A DNA stretch of 64,000 nt from Roseiarcus sp963765375 (GCA_963765375.1 CAVXVZ010000005.1:372001-436000), one strand, 5' to 3'. Positions 8,099 to 17,742 are shown, counted from the stretch's first letter. Numbers and translations: made by a program. The notes: a model not told the origin generated them from the sequence alone.

Positions 8099-8605
8099 CA
8101 TCTCGTTAAGAACGGCGGCCGGTTTCGAATCCGCCACATCGAGACTGACGGACACGATCCTCGGGGCCGTTGAGCAGGATCTCGCAGAGACGCTTAGAGC
8201 GATCGCAGCCGAAATTGGTCTTTGCCATATCGCATATCTGCGTCTGTCGCCAGATAAAAGTGCCGATATTTGTCTCCTGGTCGCGGTCGCAACCTATTCG
8301 AGGCTGTGGCAGCATCGTTATTTTGTTAAAAAATACATGGTTAACGACCCGGTAATTTCGCACGGCAGACAAGCTGTTCAACCGTTCGACTGGGCAAACC
8401 TGCCCGTTGACGACCCGGCGACAAAAGCTTTCTTCGCCGACGCGTTGAATCATAGTGTTGGCCGCAACGGCCTTTCTATCCCCTTGCGGAATTGGCGTGG
8501 CGTGTTCGCGCTTGTTTCCTTCACCAGCGACCTGCCGAAAGAGGAATGGGAAGCGTACAAGACTGGCAATATGCGGGAACTCCCTCACGAATCCCCTCAT
8601 TTTTT

Positions 8606-8638
8606 CTGACTCAGATCTGACTCAGATCTGACTCAGAT
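8606..8638 (+). repeat. three tandem copies of an 11-bp unit in the IS left end
   Basis: CTGACTCAGAT is repeated three times exactly, just inside the left inverted repeat of the IS4-type element. Each unit holds the palindrome CTGACTCAG. It may serve as a sub-terminal transposase site. This role is inference. Confidence 0.7.
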
Positions 8639-8696
8639 TGGCCAGAATTCATGAGCAAGTGGCCGCGACGAGACCTCTCGGGCAGCGGCGGGCGCG

Positions 8697-9848
8697 ATGC
8701 AGCATTTTGGCGATCGTATTGAATTCATTCGTGATTATCTGAGAGCGATTTTCGCCGGGGATGTGCACTCCAAGCGCATCGATTCGTTGGCCGGCGCCAC
8801 GCTCGGGGTCATGACGAGCGCTTCGCTCGCCGTTTCGGTCATCGGCCATGCCTTGGCTCAGGCGCGATGTCGGCTCACCAAGCACGCCATCAAGCAGGTC
8901 GACAGACTGCTCAGCAATCAGGGCGTCGTCGTATGGGACATGTTCGGCCCCTGGGTGACCGAGATGGTCGGCCAGCGCCGCTCGATCGTCGTCGCCATGG
9001 ATTGGACCGACTTCGACGCGGACGACCAGACGACCCTGGCGCTGAACCTCGTCACCAACCACGGCCGGGCGACGCCTTTGTTGTGGCTGACGGTCTTCAA
9101 GGGCGAGTTGAAGGCTAAGCGCAACGACTATGAAGACCTCTGTCTGCTCCGCCTCGCCGAGGCGCTGCCCGAGGGCGCCGTCGTCACGATCCTGGCCGAT
9201 CGCGGCTTCGGCGACGTCAAGCTGTTCGCCTTTCTCGACGAATTGGGCTTTGACTATGTCATCCGGTTCCGCGGCAATATCCATGTCGCGGCGGCCGATG
9301 GCGAGACCCGCCTCGCCGCGGACTGGGTCGGCAAGGGCGGTCGGGCGCGCAAGATTCCCGCCGCCTCGGTCACCGCGGGCGGGCGCGAAGTGGGCGCCGT
9401 CGTCTGCGTCCACGCCAAAGACATGAAGGAAGCCTGGTGCTTGGCCACCAGCCACGCCGAGGCGAGCGCGCGCCAAATCATCAATTCCTACGCCAAGCGC
9501 TGGACGATCGAACCCGGGTTTCGCGACACGAAGGACCTTCGCTTCGGCATGGGGATGGGTGTCCTGCGAATCTCGGACCCCCAACGGCGCGACAGGCTGC
9601 TTCTCCTCAACGCCTTCGCGATCGTTCTCTTGACCCTGCTCGGCGCCGCCGGAGAAAGTCTCGGCATGGACCGCCATCTCAAGTCCAACACCGCCAAGCA
9701 TCGCACCCATTCGCTCTTCCGCCAGGGCTGCATGCTCTACGAACTGATCCCGACTATGCCCGAACCGCGATTGCGGCCCCTCATGGAAAGGTTCGGCGAA
9801 ATCGTCATGCAAAATAGCGCGCTCGAACAAACTTTCTCGGTCGTCTAA
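8697..9848 (+). CDS. IS4-family transposase
   Basis: This 383-residue DDE transposase has the catalytic context VVAMDWTDFDADDQ (first Asp), VTILADRGFGDVKLF (second Asp) and RWTIEPGFRDTKDLRFGMGMG (Glu in the Y-x-x-R/W-IE-x-x-FRD region typical of IS4). The frame is intact from ATG 8697 to TAA 9848, which touches the right inverted repeat, so the element could still be active and could mobilise the related MITE. Confidence 0.88.
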   Translation: MQHFGDRIEFIRDYLRAIFAGDVHSKRIDSLAGATLGVMTSASLAVSVIGHALAQARCRLTKHAIKQVDRLLSNQGVVVWDMFGPWVTEMVGQRRSIVVAMDWTDFDADDQTTLALNLVTNHGRATPLLWLTVFKGELKAKRNDYEDLCLLRLAEALPEGAVVTILADRGFGDVKLFAFLDELGFDYVIRFRGNIHVAAADGETRLAADWVGKGGRARKIPAASVTAGGREVGAVVCVHAKDMKEAWCLATSHAEASARQIINSYAKRWTIEPGFRDTKDLRFGMGMGVLRISDPQRRDRLLLLNAFAIVLLTLLGAAGESLGMDRHLKSNTAKHRTHSLFRQGCMLYELIPTMPEPRLRPLMERFGEIVMQNSALEQTFSVV

Positions 9849-9867
9849 AAATGAGGGGATCAGTGAG

Positions 9868-10072
9868 TTGACGAGGACAACGTTATCCCTCTGTCCGGAG
9901 CAACAATTCGATCCGCCGATGCTCTATGGGCGAATGTATTGAATTGGATGAGCATACCCGACGAGCGAGTCGAAACATCTGGGAGTAAACGGAAAGCAGA
10001 GCTTGCGACAAAGGGGGGTGGCGGAGTAAATATTCCGTTTGTTGTCCAAGCGAAGGCTGAAATTGGAGGCTA
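9868..10072 (+). other. 205-bp coding-like fragment between IS right end and luxR
   Basis: The stretch is part of the insertion in luxR but lies outside the IS inverted repeats. One frame stays open for 67 codons from the IS edge to TAG at 10070-10072 (…SGATIRSADALWANVLNW…, ending VQAKAEIGG). It has no start and no recognised family. It may be a captured 3' end of a foreign gene or the leftover of an adjacent deletion. Confidence 0.4.
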
Positions 10073-10360
10073 GGGGACTCCAGCTTTTGTCGGTTCTTAT
10101 TGATTCTGCGGCTAATATCAATTTTAAATTACCGCCCTTTCCAGTTCAGTTGTCGTTCCGGGAAGAGCAGTGTCTGCTTTGGGCGGCACGAGGAAAGACC
10201 TATCAGGAGATCGCGGAAATCCTCGGTCTGGCCTTTGGCAGCGTGAAAACGCATCTGGATGGGGCCCGGCACAAATTGCGTTGCATGAATCTGACCCACG
10301 CGGCCGCGGTCGCCTTTGCAACCGGAATCATCCCGGCGCAGGCGCTCAAGTAAGGCGATC

Positions 10361-10640
10361 GACCCCCAAGCGCTCGCCGCCCTTCGGAGAAGGAAGCGGT
10401 CTCGAACAGATTGAGATCGGCCAGGGACTGAAGATAGAGGGACGGATCCTCGGGCAGTTCCGGCGCCATGACCTCGGGCAGGAACTCGCGCACAATGTTG
10501 CGCTCGGATTGTCGTCGAGGAAGGCCAACGAATTGAAGCCGATGTTCAGGGTCTTCTGGATCAGACGGATACTGTCCGCCTTGTTGTCCAAGTTGGCGAC
10601 GAAGACGGAAATATCCTCTTCCTTGAGCCTTAAACCCCGT
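10361..10640 (-). pseudogene. FkbH-like HAD-domain protein remnant
   Basis: Reading the minus strand gives LKEEDISVFVANLDNKADSI, then LNIGFNSLAFLDDNP, and after a one-base frame change ERNIVREFLPEVMAPELPED and DPSLYLQSLADLNLFETASF. These are consecutive conserved parts of FkbH-type HAD proteins used in polyketide and glycan assembly. Both ends are missing and a frameshift lies near 10505, so this is a decayed fragment. The rest of 10354-10789 shows no gene. Confidence 0.65.
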
Positions 10641-10789
10641 CGCCGGGGCGGACGTCTTCGTGATATGGGACGGGCAAAATCGACGACGACGCCCTCCGCC
10701 GCCGCGCCTAGTCATCGTAGAAGGCTTCGGAACCGCCAAACGCCTCAGCTCAGACATCCACTCCCGCGCCCCGCCGTGGAAGGTCGCCC

Positions 10790-12412
10790 ATGATTATGGA
10801 AAAGCCGCGCCGGCCGATCTGCGCCGGCGTATTATGCTTTGCCGCCGTCTTCGGCGGCCGCGCCGGCGCGGCTGAGGTTTACCCGGGCTGCCCCGTCCCG
10901 CCAACGACATTCAATCACATCTGGTATATCGACCCGGTCAACGGCAAGACGGCGGCGGCGGGCGGTCTTGGCACGCAAGCGGCGCCCTGGAATTCGCTTC
11001 AGGCCGCATTTTCCATCCAGCCGGGGTATACGGCTCCGCTTCTCTCGACGGCGCCTTACCGGCATCCAAACGACGCCAAGACCGCCGACGTATTCGCCCC
11101 TGGTCCGGCGGCCGGGCCGATCCACCCTGGCGATGAGATCCTGCTCATGAGCGGGAACTACGGCGACGTCTCGACGAGTGATTGGAATGCTGGCCTCAAG
11201 AACCCCGCTTTCGTCACGATCGCCGCCGCGCCGGGTCAGACGCCGGTATTGTCATGGCTTGCGGCCGTGGCCTCGTCCTACCTCGTGTTTTCAGGGATCA
11301 AGGTAGAGGGAACCGCGGACACTTCGCCTGCGCACGCCCGGTTTCCCATGGTTATGGTCAGCTCGAGTCCCGCTCTGCCGGGCTCGAACCTGGTCTTCAC
11401 GAACATCAAGGTCTCATCGTCCGACGACACCTCGGGCTGGACCCAGGCGGAGTGGCGGGCGCGGAGACGCATTGTCGGGATTTCAGCCGCGGGGGGCGTC
11501 GAGACAACCTGTGTCTCGGTGACAAACTCGCACATTTCGAACGTCGAATTCGGCGTAGTGGTCGCGGCGACCAATATGCTGGTCTCAGGCAATGAGATCG
11601 AGCGCTTCGGCGACGATGGGATAGACTACGCGGCGAACAACATCTTGATCACAAAGAATTACATTCATGATGGCGTCGACCTCGCCGACGGCGCCCACCC
11701 GGACGGCATGCAGGGCTATCCCGGCAAGTTCAGCAACGTTGTGATCGATAGCAATCGGGTCATCCGGCAGACCGATCCAAATCTGCCGTTCCCGAACTTC
11801 CTCCAAGGCATCGACGCGTTCGACGGCGATTGGACGAATCTCACGGTCACAAACAACGTTGTCCTTGCGACCTCCTGTTGGGGCATCGGCTTTGCGAGCG
11901 TGCACGGCGGCAAGATCATCAACAACACGGTTCTTGACGACCTCTGGCCTCGCGACAAGTGGCCTCGCGCGGCCGGCAAGTGCGAACCGCTCGTCTCCGT
12001 TGGCGCCAAGACCCATGACGGCTCCTCGTCCAATGACGTGGTCATTCGCAATAACCTGACAAATGGCCTACTTATCTACGATCTCGGCCCCAACATGGTC
12101 ATGGACCACAATATCTGCGCCGCAATCGAAGGGGGATGCCGAATACTCAGCTTTCTTCCGAACGGAAAGCCCAATTGGGGCGCCTACAAGCCAGGGGAAT
12201 ATGGCGATCACAACATCGTCGCGCGGCGCGGGACGGAAGGCGAGTTCGTCAACTTCGACCCCGCCAAATTCGTCTTCGACCTTAGGCTCAAGGCCGGAGC
12301 GACGGCGATCGGGGCGGGGAGTCCTGTGGAGGCGCCGGCGGTGGACATCACCGGAGCAGCGCGCGGAAATCCGGTCGATATTGGCGCGTACCGTTATAAC
12401 GCAGTCAATTGA
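10790..12412 (+). CDS. secreted right-handed beta-helix protein (paralogue 1)
   Basis: The 540-residue protein has an N-terminal signal peptide (ICAGVLCFAAVFGGRAGA) ending near residue 27. The body repeats short turns rich in Asn and Ile/Val (SVTNSHISNVEFG, NILITKNYIHDG, NVVIDSNRVIRQ, LTVTNNVVLATSCWG), typical of parallel beta-helix (NosD/pectate-lyase-like) folds. Such proteins often cleave or epimerise exopolysaccharide. The C-terminus (FDLRLKAGATAIGAGSPV...DIGAYRY) is a common end for this group. A close paralogue, broken by IS elements, lies at 13984-17694. Substrate unknown. Confidence 0.8.
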   Translation: MIMEKPRRPICAGVLCFAAVFGGRAGAAEVYPGCPVPPTTFNHIWYIDPVNGKTAAAGGLGTQAAPWNSLQAAFSIQPGYTAPLLSTAPYRHPNDAKTADVFAPGPAAGPIHPGDEILLMSGNYGDVSTSDWNAGLKNPAFVTIAAAPGQTPVLSWLAAVASSYLVFSGIKVEGTADTSPAHARFPMVMVSSSPALPGSNLVFTNIKVSSSDDTSGWTQAEWRARRRIVGISAAGGVETTCVSVTNSHISNVEFGVVVAATNMLVSGNEIERFGDDGIDYAANNILITKNYIHDGVDLADGAHPDGMQGYPGKFSNVVIDSNRVIRQTDPNLPFPNFLQGIDAFDGDWTNLTVTNNVVLATSCWGIGFASVHGGKIINNTVLDDLWPRDKWPRAAGKCEPLVSVGAKTHDGSSSNDVVIRNNLTNGLLIYDLGPNMVMDHNICAAIEGGCRILSFLPNGKPNWGAYKPGEYGDHNIVARRGTEGEFVNFDPAKFVFDLRLKAGATAIGAGSPVEAPAVDITGAARGNPVDIGAYRYNAVN

Positions 12413-12841
12413 GCTGACCCTTGAGGCTTAGCGCGCTTTGCATTTGGAGGGACTTCGGTTTGCTCCTTTTCGGCAACGGTCTACGGCGTTGGTCCGGCCA
12501 ATCCGTTTGGGTTTCCTTGGCTCGTGGCCGATTCGCGCCGAGACCTCCGCTCCTGAGGGTTGGGTTGTCTTGGATTTCCTTGGATTCTCTCGTCCGAATC
12601 GAGAGTTTTCAATGCGTTGCGTGGCTCGAACGGGGGGACGATATTTCTCGCGCGTGAGCGGCGCCGGAACGGTGGCCGGCGGTCTTGGCATGAGGAAGGG
12701 CAGGATTGTTCATGGGGGCAGCTTACCTGAGTTTCTGATTTTCTGCAAGAGATTGTCGCTCCGAAGCGTTCCCGGTCGGTCGCCTCAAACCAAAAGCAAA
12801 GACCTCTAGCGCGCAGAAGCGAGCGTGACCCACGAATGTCT
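12413..12841. other. 429-bp gap without a recognisable gene
   Basis: Short open frames exist on both strands, but none resembles a protein family or has a convincing ribosome-binding site. No clear repeat or terminator is visible. Confidence 0.4.
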
Positions 12842-13657
12842 TCAATAGGACTGCCGGGGCTTTTTCTTGTTTTTTTGCGGAACGGGAAAAAGTTCGTTCG
12901 ATGGCGGGACCATGGCGTGATATTTCGGCAATTGTCTACGCTTTCGGATCGCAATTAACGAGTCAAAGAATTGGATACTTTCTATGTTTGTCATATCGTC
13001 TGCGTTGTTTAAGCCCCTTTTCTGGTAGTGAATATGAAGATCGTCGACTTTGTCCTTTAGAAATTCAATGATGGTGCCCCGCCTCTTGCGTCCCCCTTCC
13101 CACTGAGGCCAGTAAGAGGAGCACACGTCTTCAATCATATAGAGCCCTCCATCCTCGACGAGTGGAAACAAGACATCGAAGCTTGCGCGTTGATGTCTGC
13201 CGATGTGCGAACCGTCATCCAGCACGACGTCCAATCCCTTCATCTCAGCGACCACGTTTCGCAGAAATTCCGGGTCGTCCTGTGAACCGATGCGCACGCT
13301 ACCGCTGTCACCGTCAAAAGCAGCGCACTTGGGATTGACGTCAATGCCAAATATAACTGCGTCACTGCCGAGTAACTCGCGCCATAGCCCCAGCGACCCG
13401 CCATGAGCTACGCCAATCTCCAACATCTTAACCTTTGTACCAATATACCGTTCCAAGAGTTGGTCATAGATGGGAAGATAGTGAAGCCATTTCGCGACGG
13501 GCTTACCTTGATTCGAAAAAAAGATTTCCGCCGCTCGGCCCGGGTAAGCTGACCTGTGCTCGTCGCTCACTTCCGTTGCGAAGTCGTAGGGGTTTGGCTG
13601 GTTCGGATTCATTAGGGTACGAAGCTTTCTGTCGATACGCCTGTAGAAAGAGAGCAT
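12842..13657 (-). CDS. class I SAM-dependent methyltransferase, probably acting on a glycan
   Basis: The 271-residue protein has the SAM-binding motif MLEIGVAHGGSLGLWRELLG near residue 95, GIDVNPKC after strand 2, and the acidic LDVVLDDGSHIGRHQRASF motif. This resembles the methyltransferase-24 / macrocin O-methyltransferase-like group, often found in polysaccharide loci. The C-terminus is strongly basic (QKNKKKPRQSY). It sits between two beta-helix genes, which supports O-methylation of a surface sugar, but the target is inferred only. Confidence 0.75.
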   Translation of the reverse strand: MLSFYRRIDRKLRTLMNPNQPNPYDFATEVSDEHRSAYPGRAAEIFFSNQGKPVAKWLHYLPIYDQLLERYIGTKVKMLEIGVAHGGSLGLWRELLGSDAVIFGIDVNPKCAAFDGDSGSVRIGSQDDPEFLRNVVAEMKGLDVVLDDGSHIGRHQRASFDVLFPLVEDGGLYMIEDVCSSYWPQWEGGRKRRGTIIEFLKDKVDDLHIHYQKRGLNNADDMTNIESIQFFDSLIAIRKRRQLPKYHAMVPPSNELFPVPQKNKKKPRQSY

Positions 13658-13983
13658 TCTTCGTAATCCCTTCGCCGCGAACGCGACTTTGCCGTTTCAA
13701 TGTGTTATATACCGGTCGAGCGATTGCGTGAAACCCAAATGCGCTGCCGCAGGCTTGAGGGACCCGGCGGTGGCCGAGGCTCTCAGCATGTTGGGGCATT
13801 CGGCACGGTCGCGCTTGTCGGGCGTCCTGTCGTCGACAACCGGGCTGGCTGCAGCCGGTTTCGACTTCTCTCGCCATTTTGCGGCCTGCGCATCTTCACC
13901 GGGCAGGGTCCGCGCTCGCGTTGGGTCGTTTGTTAATGCTGCGCGCCGCGGAAGCGATCTCGCTCGATCGAGACGCCTCGACC
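13658..13983. other. 326-bp gap without a recognisable gene
   Basis: The region lies between the methyltransferase and the 3' end of the broken beta-helix gene. The ORFs here are shadow-like and match nothing I know. The methyltransferase promoter is likely inside. Confidence 0.4.
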
Positions 13984-15038
13984 TCAGTTTGGGCAGGAAT
14001 AGGCTCCGGCGGCGTAGGGATTAGTCCGCGTGACCCCGAGGATGTCGACGGTCGGCGCGTCTGTCGCGACGCCGGCCCCGATGGCCGGCGCGCCCGCCTT
14101 GAGCTTCACGTTGTAGGTGAGCGTTGAGGGGTCGAAGTCGACAAATTCGCTCGCCGGCCCGCCCGCGGCGATGATGTTGGAGATCCCATAGGTTCCGGGA
14201 CTGCCGTAATACGTTGCGACGCCGCCCACGTACCAGGCGAACACCGCCCCTGCGGTCGCCATGCCGACGTTGTGACTCGCTGCGACGCCGGGGTCGAGAT
14301 TGTAGACCGTGACCACGTTGGCAAGGTTGTTGATCACGGGGACGCCGTTGCTCGAAGAGCCTTCATGCGTCTTGTCGCCGACGCTGACCGCGGGCGAGCA
14401 TGCGCTAGAGCTAGGAAGAAGCCCGTCATTCACCACCGTATTGTTGGCGATCAAACCGCCGTGGACGCTTGAGAACGCGATCCCCCAGCAGGCGGTCGTT
14501 ATGACGACATTGTTGGTGACGGTAAGGTAGGTCCAGTCCGAGTCGAAGGCGTCGATGCCTTGCAGACCCGCCGTGAACTGAAGATTCGGGTCGGTCTGCC
14601 GGATGATCGTGTTGCTGTCGATCAGGATGCGTTCGAAATTGTTCGACGCGACGCCCGCCGGCAGGGCTCCAATTACCCCCTGCATCGCGTCATTATGATT
14701 GGTATCGTTGACGTTCAGGTTGTCGTGAATGTAGTTCTTCGTAATATCAAGTCCGTTCGCGCCGTAATCAATCGCGTCGTCGCCGAAATGGTCGATCTCA
14801 TTGCCTGAGAAGAGGGTGAGATTGGCGGTCAGCGCCGCGCCAAACCTGACGTTGCTGATGTGAGATCCGGTCATTGAAATGCATTTCGTATCATTGCCTC
14901 CGGTGCTGCTCTGGCCGTTAAATCCGTTGCGCCCGTTCGCGACCCATTGGGCCTGGGTCCAGCCGCTGGCATCGTCCTGGGACGAGATCGTCATGTTCTC
15001 GAACACAATGTTGGACGTTGGATAGGACGCGCCCTGGA

Positions 15039-16241
15039 GGCTTATCCCGCTGTCCCAGGTGGCCCTAGATGTGGTATGCGGGCGTAGTTGAGTTGCTGTT
15101 CGAGGCGACCGCGACGGGGCGCGCAATGGCCAAAGGCCGATCGCTTTCGCAGTTTCAAGAGACGTTTCCCGACGAGACGAGCTGCGCCGCCTTTTTGTTG
15201 AAGCGGCGTTGGTCGAAGGGTTTTGTCTGTCCCGGCTGTGGCGAGCAACGCGCCGCGGCGCTGAAGAGCCGGGCTTACACATACGAATGCCTCGATTGCG
15301 GTCGACAGACTTCGGCCACGGCGGGAACGGTGATGCATCGTTCCAAGCTGCCGCTGACCTCGTGGTTCTGGGCGGCACATCTCATGGCGACACATTCCAA
15401 CGGCATGTCGGCGCGGCAATTGGAGGATCAACTCGGCGTCACTTACAAGACCGCTTGGCTGCTGACGCAGAAATTGCGCCGGTCGATGGTCGACCCGGAT
15501 CGCGATCCCTTGGAGGGCGTCGTCGAAGTCGATCAGGCGGAAATTCCCTTCCGCGAAGGCGAAGCCTTTTTCGAGCGCGACAATGCCGGCAAAATCCTCG
15601 TCGCCGGGGCCGTCGAGGTGATTGATCGCGACACCAACCAGCCCAAGCCGCGACGCAAGCACGCCAAATATCTCGATACGCGCTCCGGCCGAATACGCCT
15701 CGCTATGATCGCCGACAATTCCGCGGCGTCGATCGAGGCTTTCGTGAGAGCCAACGTGAAGCGTGGAGCCACGCTCCTCACCGACGGCCACGCGTCCTAT
15801 CCTGGATTAACCGACTACCGGCACGATCCGCGCATTGTCGGAAAAATGTCGGGACATGTTGTCTTGCCCTGGATCCACCGAGCCTTCTCATTGATGAAGC
15901 GATGGGGCCTGGGCACGTATCATGGCCTGCGCCGCACGCATGTCGACACCTATCTCAATGAATTCGTCTTTCGCTACAATCGCCGCTTCCACCGGCACGT
16001 TTCGTTCGAAGCCTTGCTCGGGCTGGCCGCACATCATGCGCCTGCGAGCTACTGGGACATCGTCAAACGAGACAATCCTCGAAAGGGCGTCCAAACGATC
16101 AGGCGGAGGCCGCGCCGCCGCAAGACCGCCACCGGAATGCGACAGGACGGTGCGCCGCCAGCGCTCGGCGCTGACCCAAACCAACCCATCAAACCGGTGC
16201 ATCCACTACATATAGACGAACCTGGGACAACGGGATAAGCC
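15039..16241 (+). mobile_element. IS1595-family insertion sequence
   Basis: The ends are inverted repeats: GGCTTATCCCGCTGTCCCAG at 15039, and its near-complement ending CGGGATAAGCC at 16241. The 8-bp sequence GCGCCCTG occurs at 15029-15036 and 16242-16249, fitting the 8-bp target duplication of this family (two extra bases, GA, sit at the left junction). The element carries one intact transposase gene oriented opposite to the disrupted gene. Confidence 0.85.
15126..16238 (+). CDS. IS1595-family transposase
   Basis: The protein of about 370 residues begins with a zinc-ribbon (FVCPGCGEQRAAA...YECLDCGRQTSATAGT) that leads into LTSWFWAAHLMATHSNGMSA, the classic IS1595 N-terminus. The DDE core follows: VVEVDQAEIPF (Asp), TLLTDGHASYPGL (Asp) and the helix HRRHV-type C-terminal region around FVFRYNRRFHRHVSFEALLG. 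ATG 15126 is preferred over ATG 15069 because homology begins near it. The frame is intact. Confidence 0.85.
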   Translation: MAKGRSLSQFQETFPDETSCAAFLLKRRWSKGFVCPGCGEQRAAALKSRAYTYECLDCGRQTSATAGTVMHRSKLPLTSWFWAAHLMATHSNGMSARQLEDQLGVTYKTAWLLTQKLRRSMVDPDRDPLEGVVEVDQAEIPFREGEAFFERDNAGKILVAGAVEVIDRDTNQPKPRRKHAKYLDTRSGRIRLAMIADNSAASIEAFVRANVKRGATLLTDGHASYPGLTDYRHDPRIVGKMSGHVVLPWIHRAFSLMKRWGLGTYHGLRRTHVDTYLNEFVFRYNRRFHRHVSFEALLGLAAHHAPASYWDIVKRDNPRKGVQTIRRRPRRRKTATGMRQDGAPPALGADPNQPIKPVHPLHIDEPGTTG

Positions 16242-16277
16242 GCGCCCTGATCCCTGACGTCGACCATATATTGTTTA

Positions 16278-17171
16278 GGGCCTGTCTTCAGTTGAGGCGA
16301 GAACGGATTGGATTCGGACGCAGAACGTTTTGTGTTTCGGATGCGCGGGGGATTCCCAAATCAGCAAATGTCTGACTCGTGAGTGGTCGGCCCGAGGAGG
16401 GGCTGACCGATGCGACGATATGCACTGCGCGACGACCAGTGGGATCGGATCCAAGATATTCTGCCGGGCCGTGAAGGCCATGTGGGCGGCACGGCGGCGA
16501 ACAATCGCCTGTTCGTCGAAGCCGTTCTCTTCAGGTTTCGCGCCGGCATTCCTTGGCGCGATCTGCCCGAGCGCTTTGGCGACTGGAAGATCGTCTATCA
16601 GCGCTTCAACCGATGGGCCAAGAGCGGCGTTTTCGAGCGGGTTTTCAGGCTTTTGGCCAGCGACCACGACAACGAGTACATGATGATTGACGCCACTATC
16701 GTGCGCGCTCACCAGCATAGCGCCGGCGCCCAAAAAAAGACGGCGCGCAAGCCATCGGCCGATCCCGCGGCGGATTGACCACCAAAATTCACGCGCTCGT
16801 CGATGCCCTCGGCAATCCTGTCGAGGTGATGCTCAGCCCGGGCCAAGATCACGATCTGACTTGCGCCGAGCCTCTCATCGAAGCCGTCGATCCCGGCGCT
16901 TTGATCGCCGACAAGGCGTTCGACGCCGACGCCTTCATCGCCGCCCTCAATGATCGAGCGATCGCCCCCGTCATCCCATCAAAATCCAACCGAAAAACCC
17001 CGCGCCCGTGCGACTTCGCCCTCTACTGCGAACGCAATCTCATTGAGCGTTTCTTCAATAAGCTCAAGCATTTCCGGGCTATCGCCACGCGTTACGACAA
17101 GCTCGCAAAGATCTTCCTCGCCGGCGTTCACCTCGCCTGCGCTGCCATCCTCCTCAACTGAAGACAGGCCC
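16278..17171 (+). mobile_element. IS5-family (IS427-type) insertion sequence
   Basis: The 894-bp element is bounded by GGGCCTGTCTTCAGTTGAGG at 16278 and the complement CCTCAACTGAAGACAGGCCC ending at 17171. TA flanks both ends (16276-16277 and 17172-17173), the expected 2-bp duplication. It landed in the same beta-helix gene as the IS1595 element, only about 36 bp away. Confidence 0.88.
16410..17161 (+). CDS. IS5-family transposase made by -1 frameshifting
   Basis: Two overlapping frames (16410-16778 and 16775-17161) make one transposase. The first has the DUF4096-like N-terminus (YALRDDQWDRIQDILPGR, GIPWRDLPERFGDWKIVYQRFNRW) and the first catalytic Asp (MMIDATIVRAHQHS). The second has LIADKAFDADAFI and CERNLIERFFNKLKHFRAIATRYDK. 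A run of seven A at 16732-16738 is the likely slippery site, and the shift is -1, as is normal for this group, so this is not decay. Confidence 0.85.
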
Positions 17172-17716
17172 TAGTCGCGGCGGGTTGGAGACTTTGCACC
17201 TTGAGGCCGTCGAACGCCCACATGGTGGTCGAACAGAGCGAAAGCTGGCTTAGCACCGGCGTCTGGCCCGGGGCGGCGGCGACGGTAACGAAACTCGAAT
17301 TGGAAATCTCCGTATCGTACTGACAGATGCCGATGTTGCCGTAGTTCCCGCTCATGAGCAGGATCTCATCGCCGGGCTTGATCGGTCCGGCCGCCGGGCC
17401 AGTGGCGAACACATAGGCGGTCTTGGCAGCGTTTAAATGCGTATAGGGCGCGGTCGTAAGCAGCGGGTAGGCGTAGCCCGTGACCGCTGCGGCAACGGCC
17501 TCCAAGGAGTTCCACGGGTGCGCCAGGGAGCCATTGCCGCCGGCGGCCGCGGTCTTGCCGTTCACCGGGTCGATATACCAGACACTCCTGAACGTCGACG
17601 GCGGCGGCACGCAACCCTGCATGACCTGTTGCGCATGAGCAGGAAGAACGTAGCAGGCAAGCAGAATTACGCCGCGACCGAGCGTCTTCATCAAACCCCC
17701 TTGCCCTTAACTGAGC

Positions 17717-17742
17717 GTTATCCACACGTAAATGTGGTTAAC
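17717..17742. promoter_or_regulatory. inverted repeat upstream of beta-helix paralogue 2
   Basis: GTTATCCACA, a 6-base spacer and TGTGGTTAAC form a 10-bp inverted repeat with one mismatch, ending 23 bases before the start at 17694. It could be an operator or part of the promoter. No equivalent was seen before paralogue 1. Confidence 0.4.

Larger units (their letters stand above)
8584..9867 (+). mobile_element. IS4-family insertion sequence in luxR
   Basis: This 1284-bp element has imperfect terminal inverted repeats: CTCAC-GA-ATCCCCTCATTTTT on the left and AAAAATGAGGGGAT-CA-GTGAG on the right. It contains a single transposase gene. The left end abuts GGGAACTCC of luxR. The matching direct repeat is not at the right end but 205 bp further on. 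The same end sequences bound a 226-bp MITE at 18817. Confidence 0.85.
8085..10353 (+). pseudogene. LuxR-family autoinducer-binding regulator, split by an IS4-family insertion
   Basis: The 5' part (8085-8582) encodes the autoinducer-binding domain (LWQHRYF, NDPV, PFDWANL, VGRNGLSIPL). The 3' part (10081-10353) encodes the LuxR HTH (LSFREEQCLLWAARGKTYQEIAEILG...SVKTHL). Joining CTC (8580-8582) to CAG (10081) restores one frame of 256 residues, the normal length, with ...NMREL-QLLSVLID... across the junction. The 1489-bp insert lies between GGGAACTCC (8575) and GGGGACTCC (10073), which look like a 9-bp target duplication with one change. The receptor is therefore not made intact. Confidence 0.88.
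13984..17694 (-). pseudogene. secreted right-handed beta-helix protein (paralogue 2), split by IS1595 and IS5 elements
   Basis: Three pieces belong to one gene: 17172-17694 (signal peptide plus N-terminus), about 16250-16277 (a short middle piece between the two elements), and 13984-15036 (C-terminal helix turns). Removing the IS elements and one copy of each target duplication restores an uninterrupted frame of about 536 residues: ...QSLQPAAT-KQYMVDVRDQGASYPTSN-IVFENM.... Paralogue 1 has 540 residues and the same landmarks (YIDPVNGKTAAAGG, GDEILLMSGNYG, DDASGWTQAQW, NYIHDN, QTDPNL). The gene was intact before the two insertions. Confidence 0.88.

Noticed and set aside
16732..16738. A7 run in the IS5 transposase as a damaging frameshift
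   Set aside because: A -1 slip at this place is normal for the family, so it is programmed, unlike the breaks in arsO or cobT.
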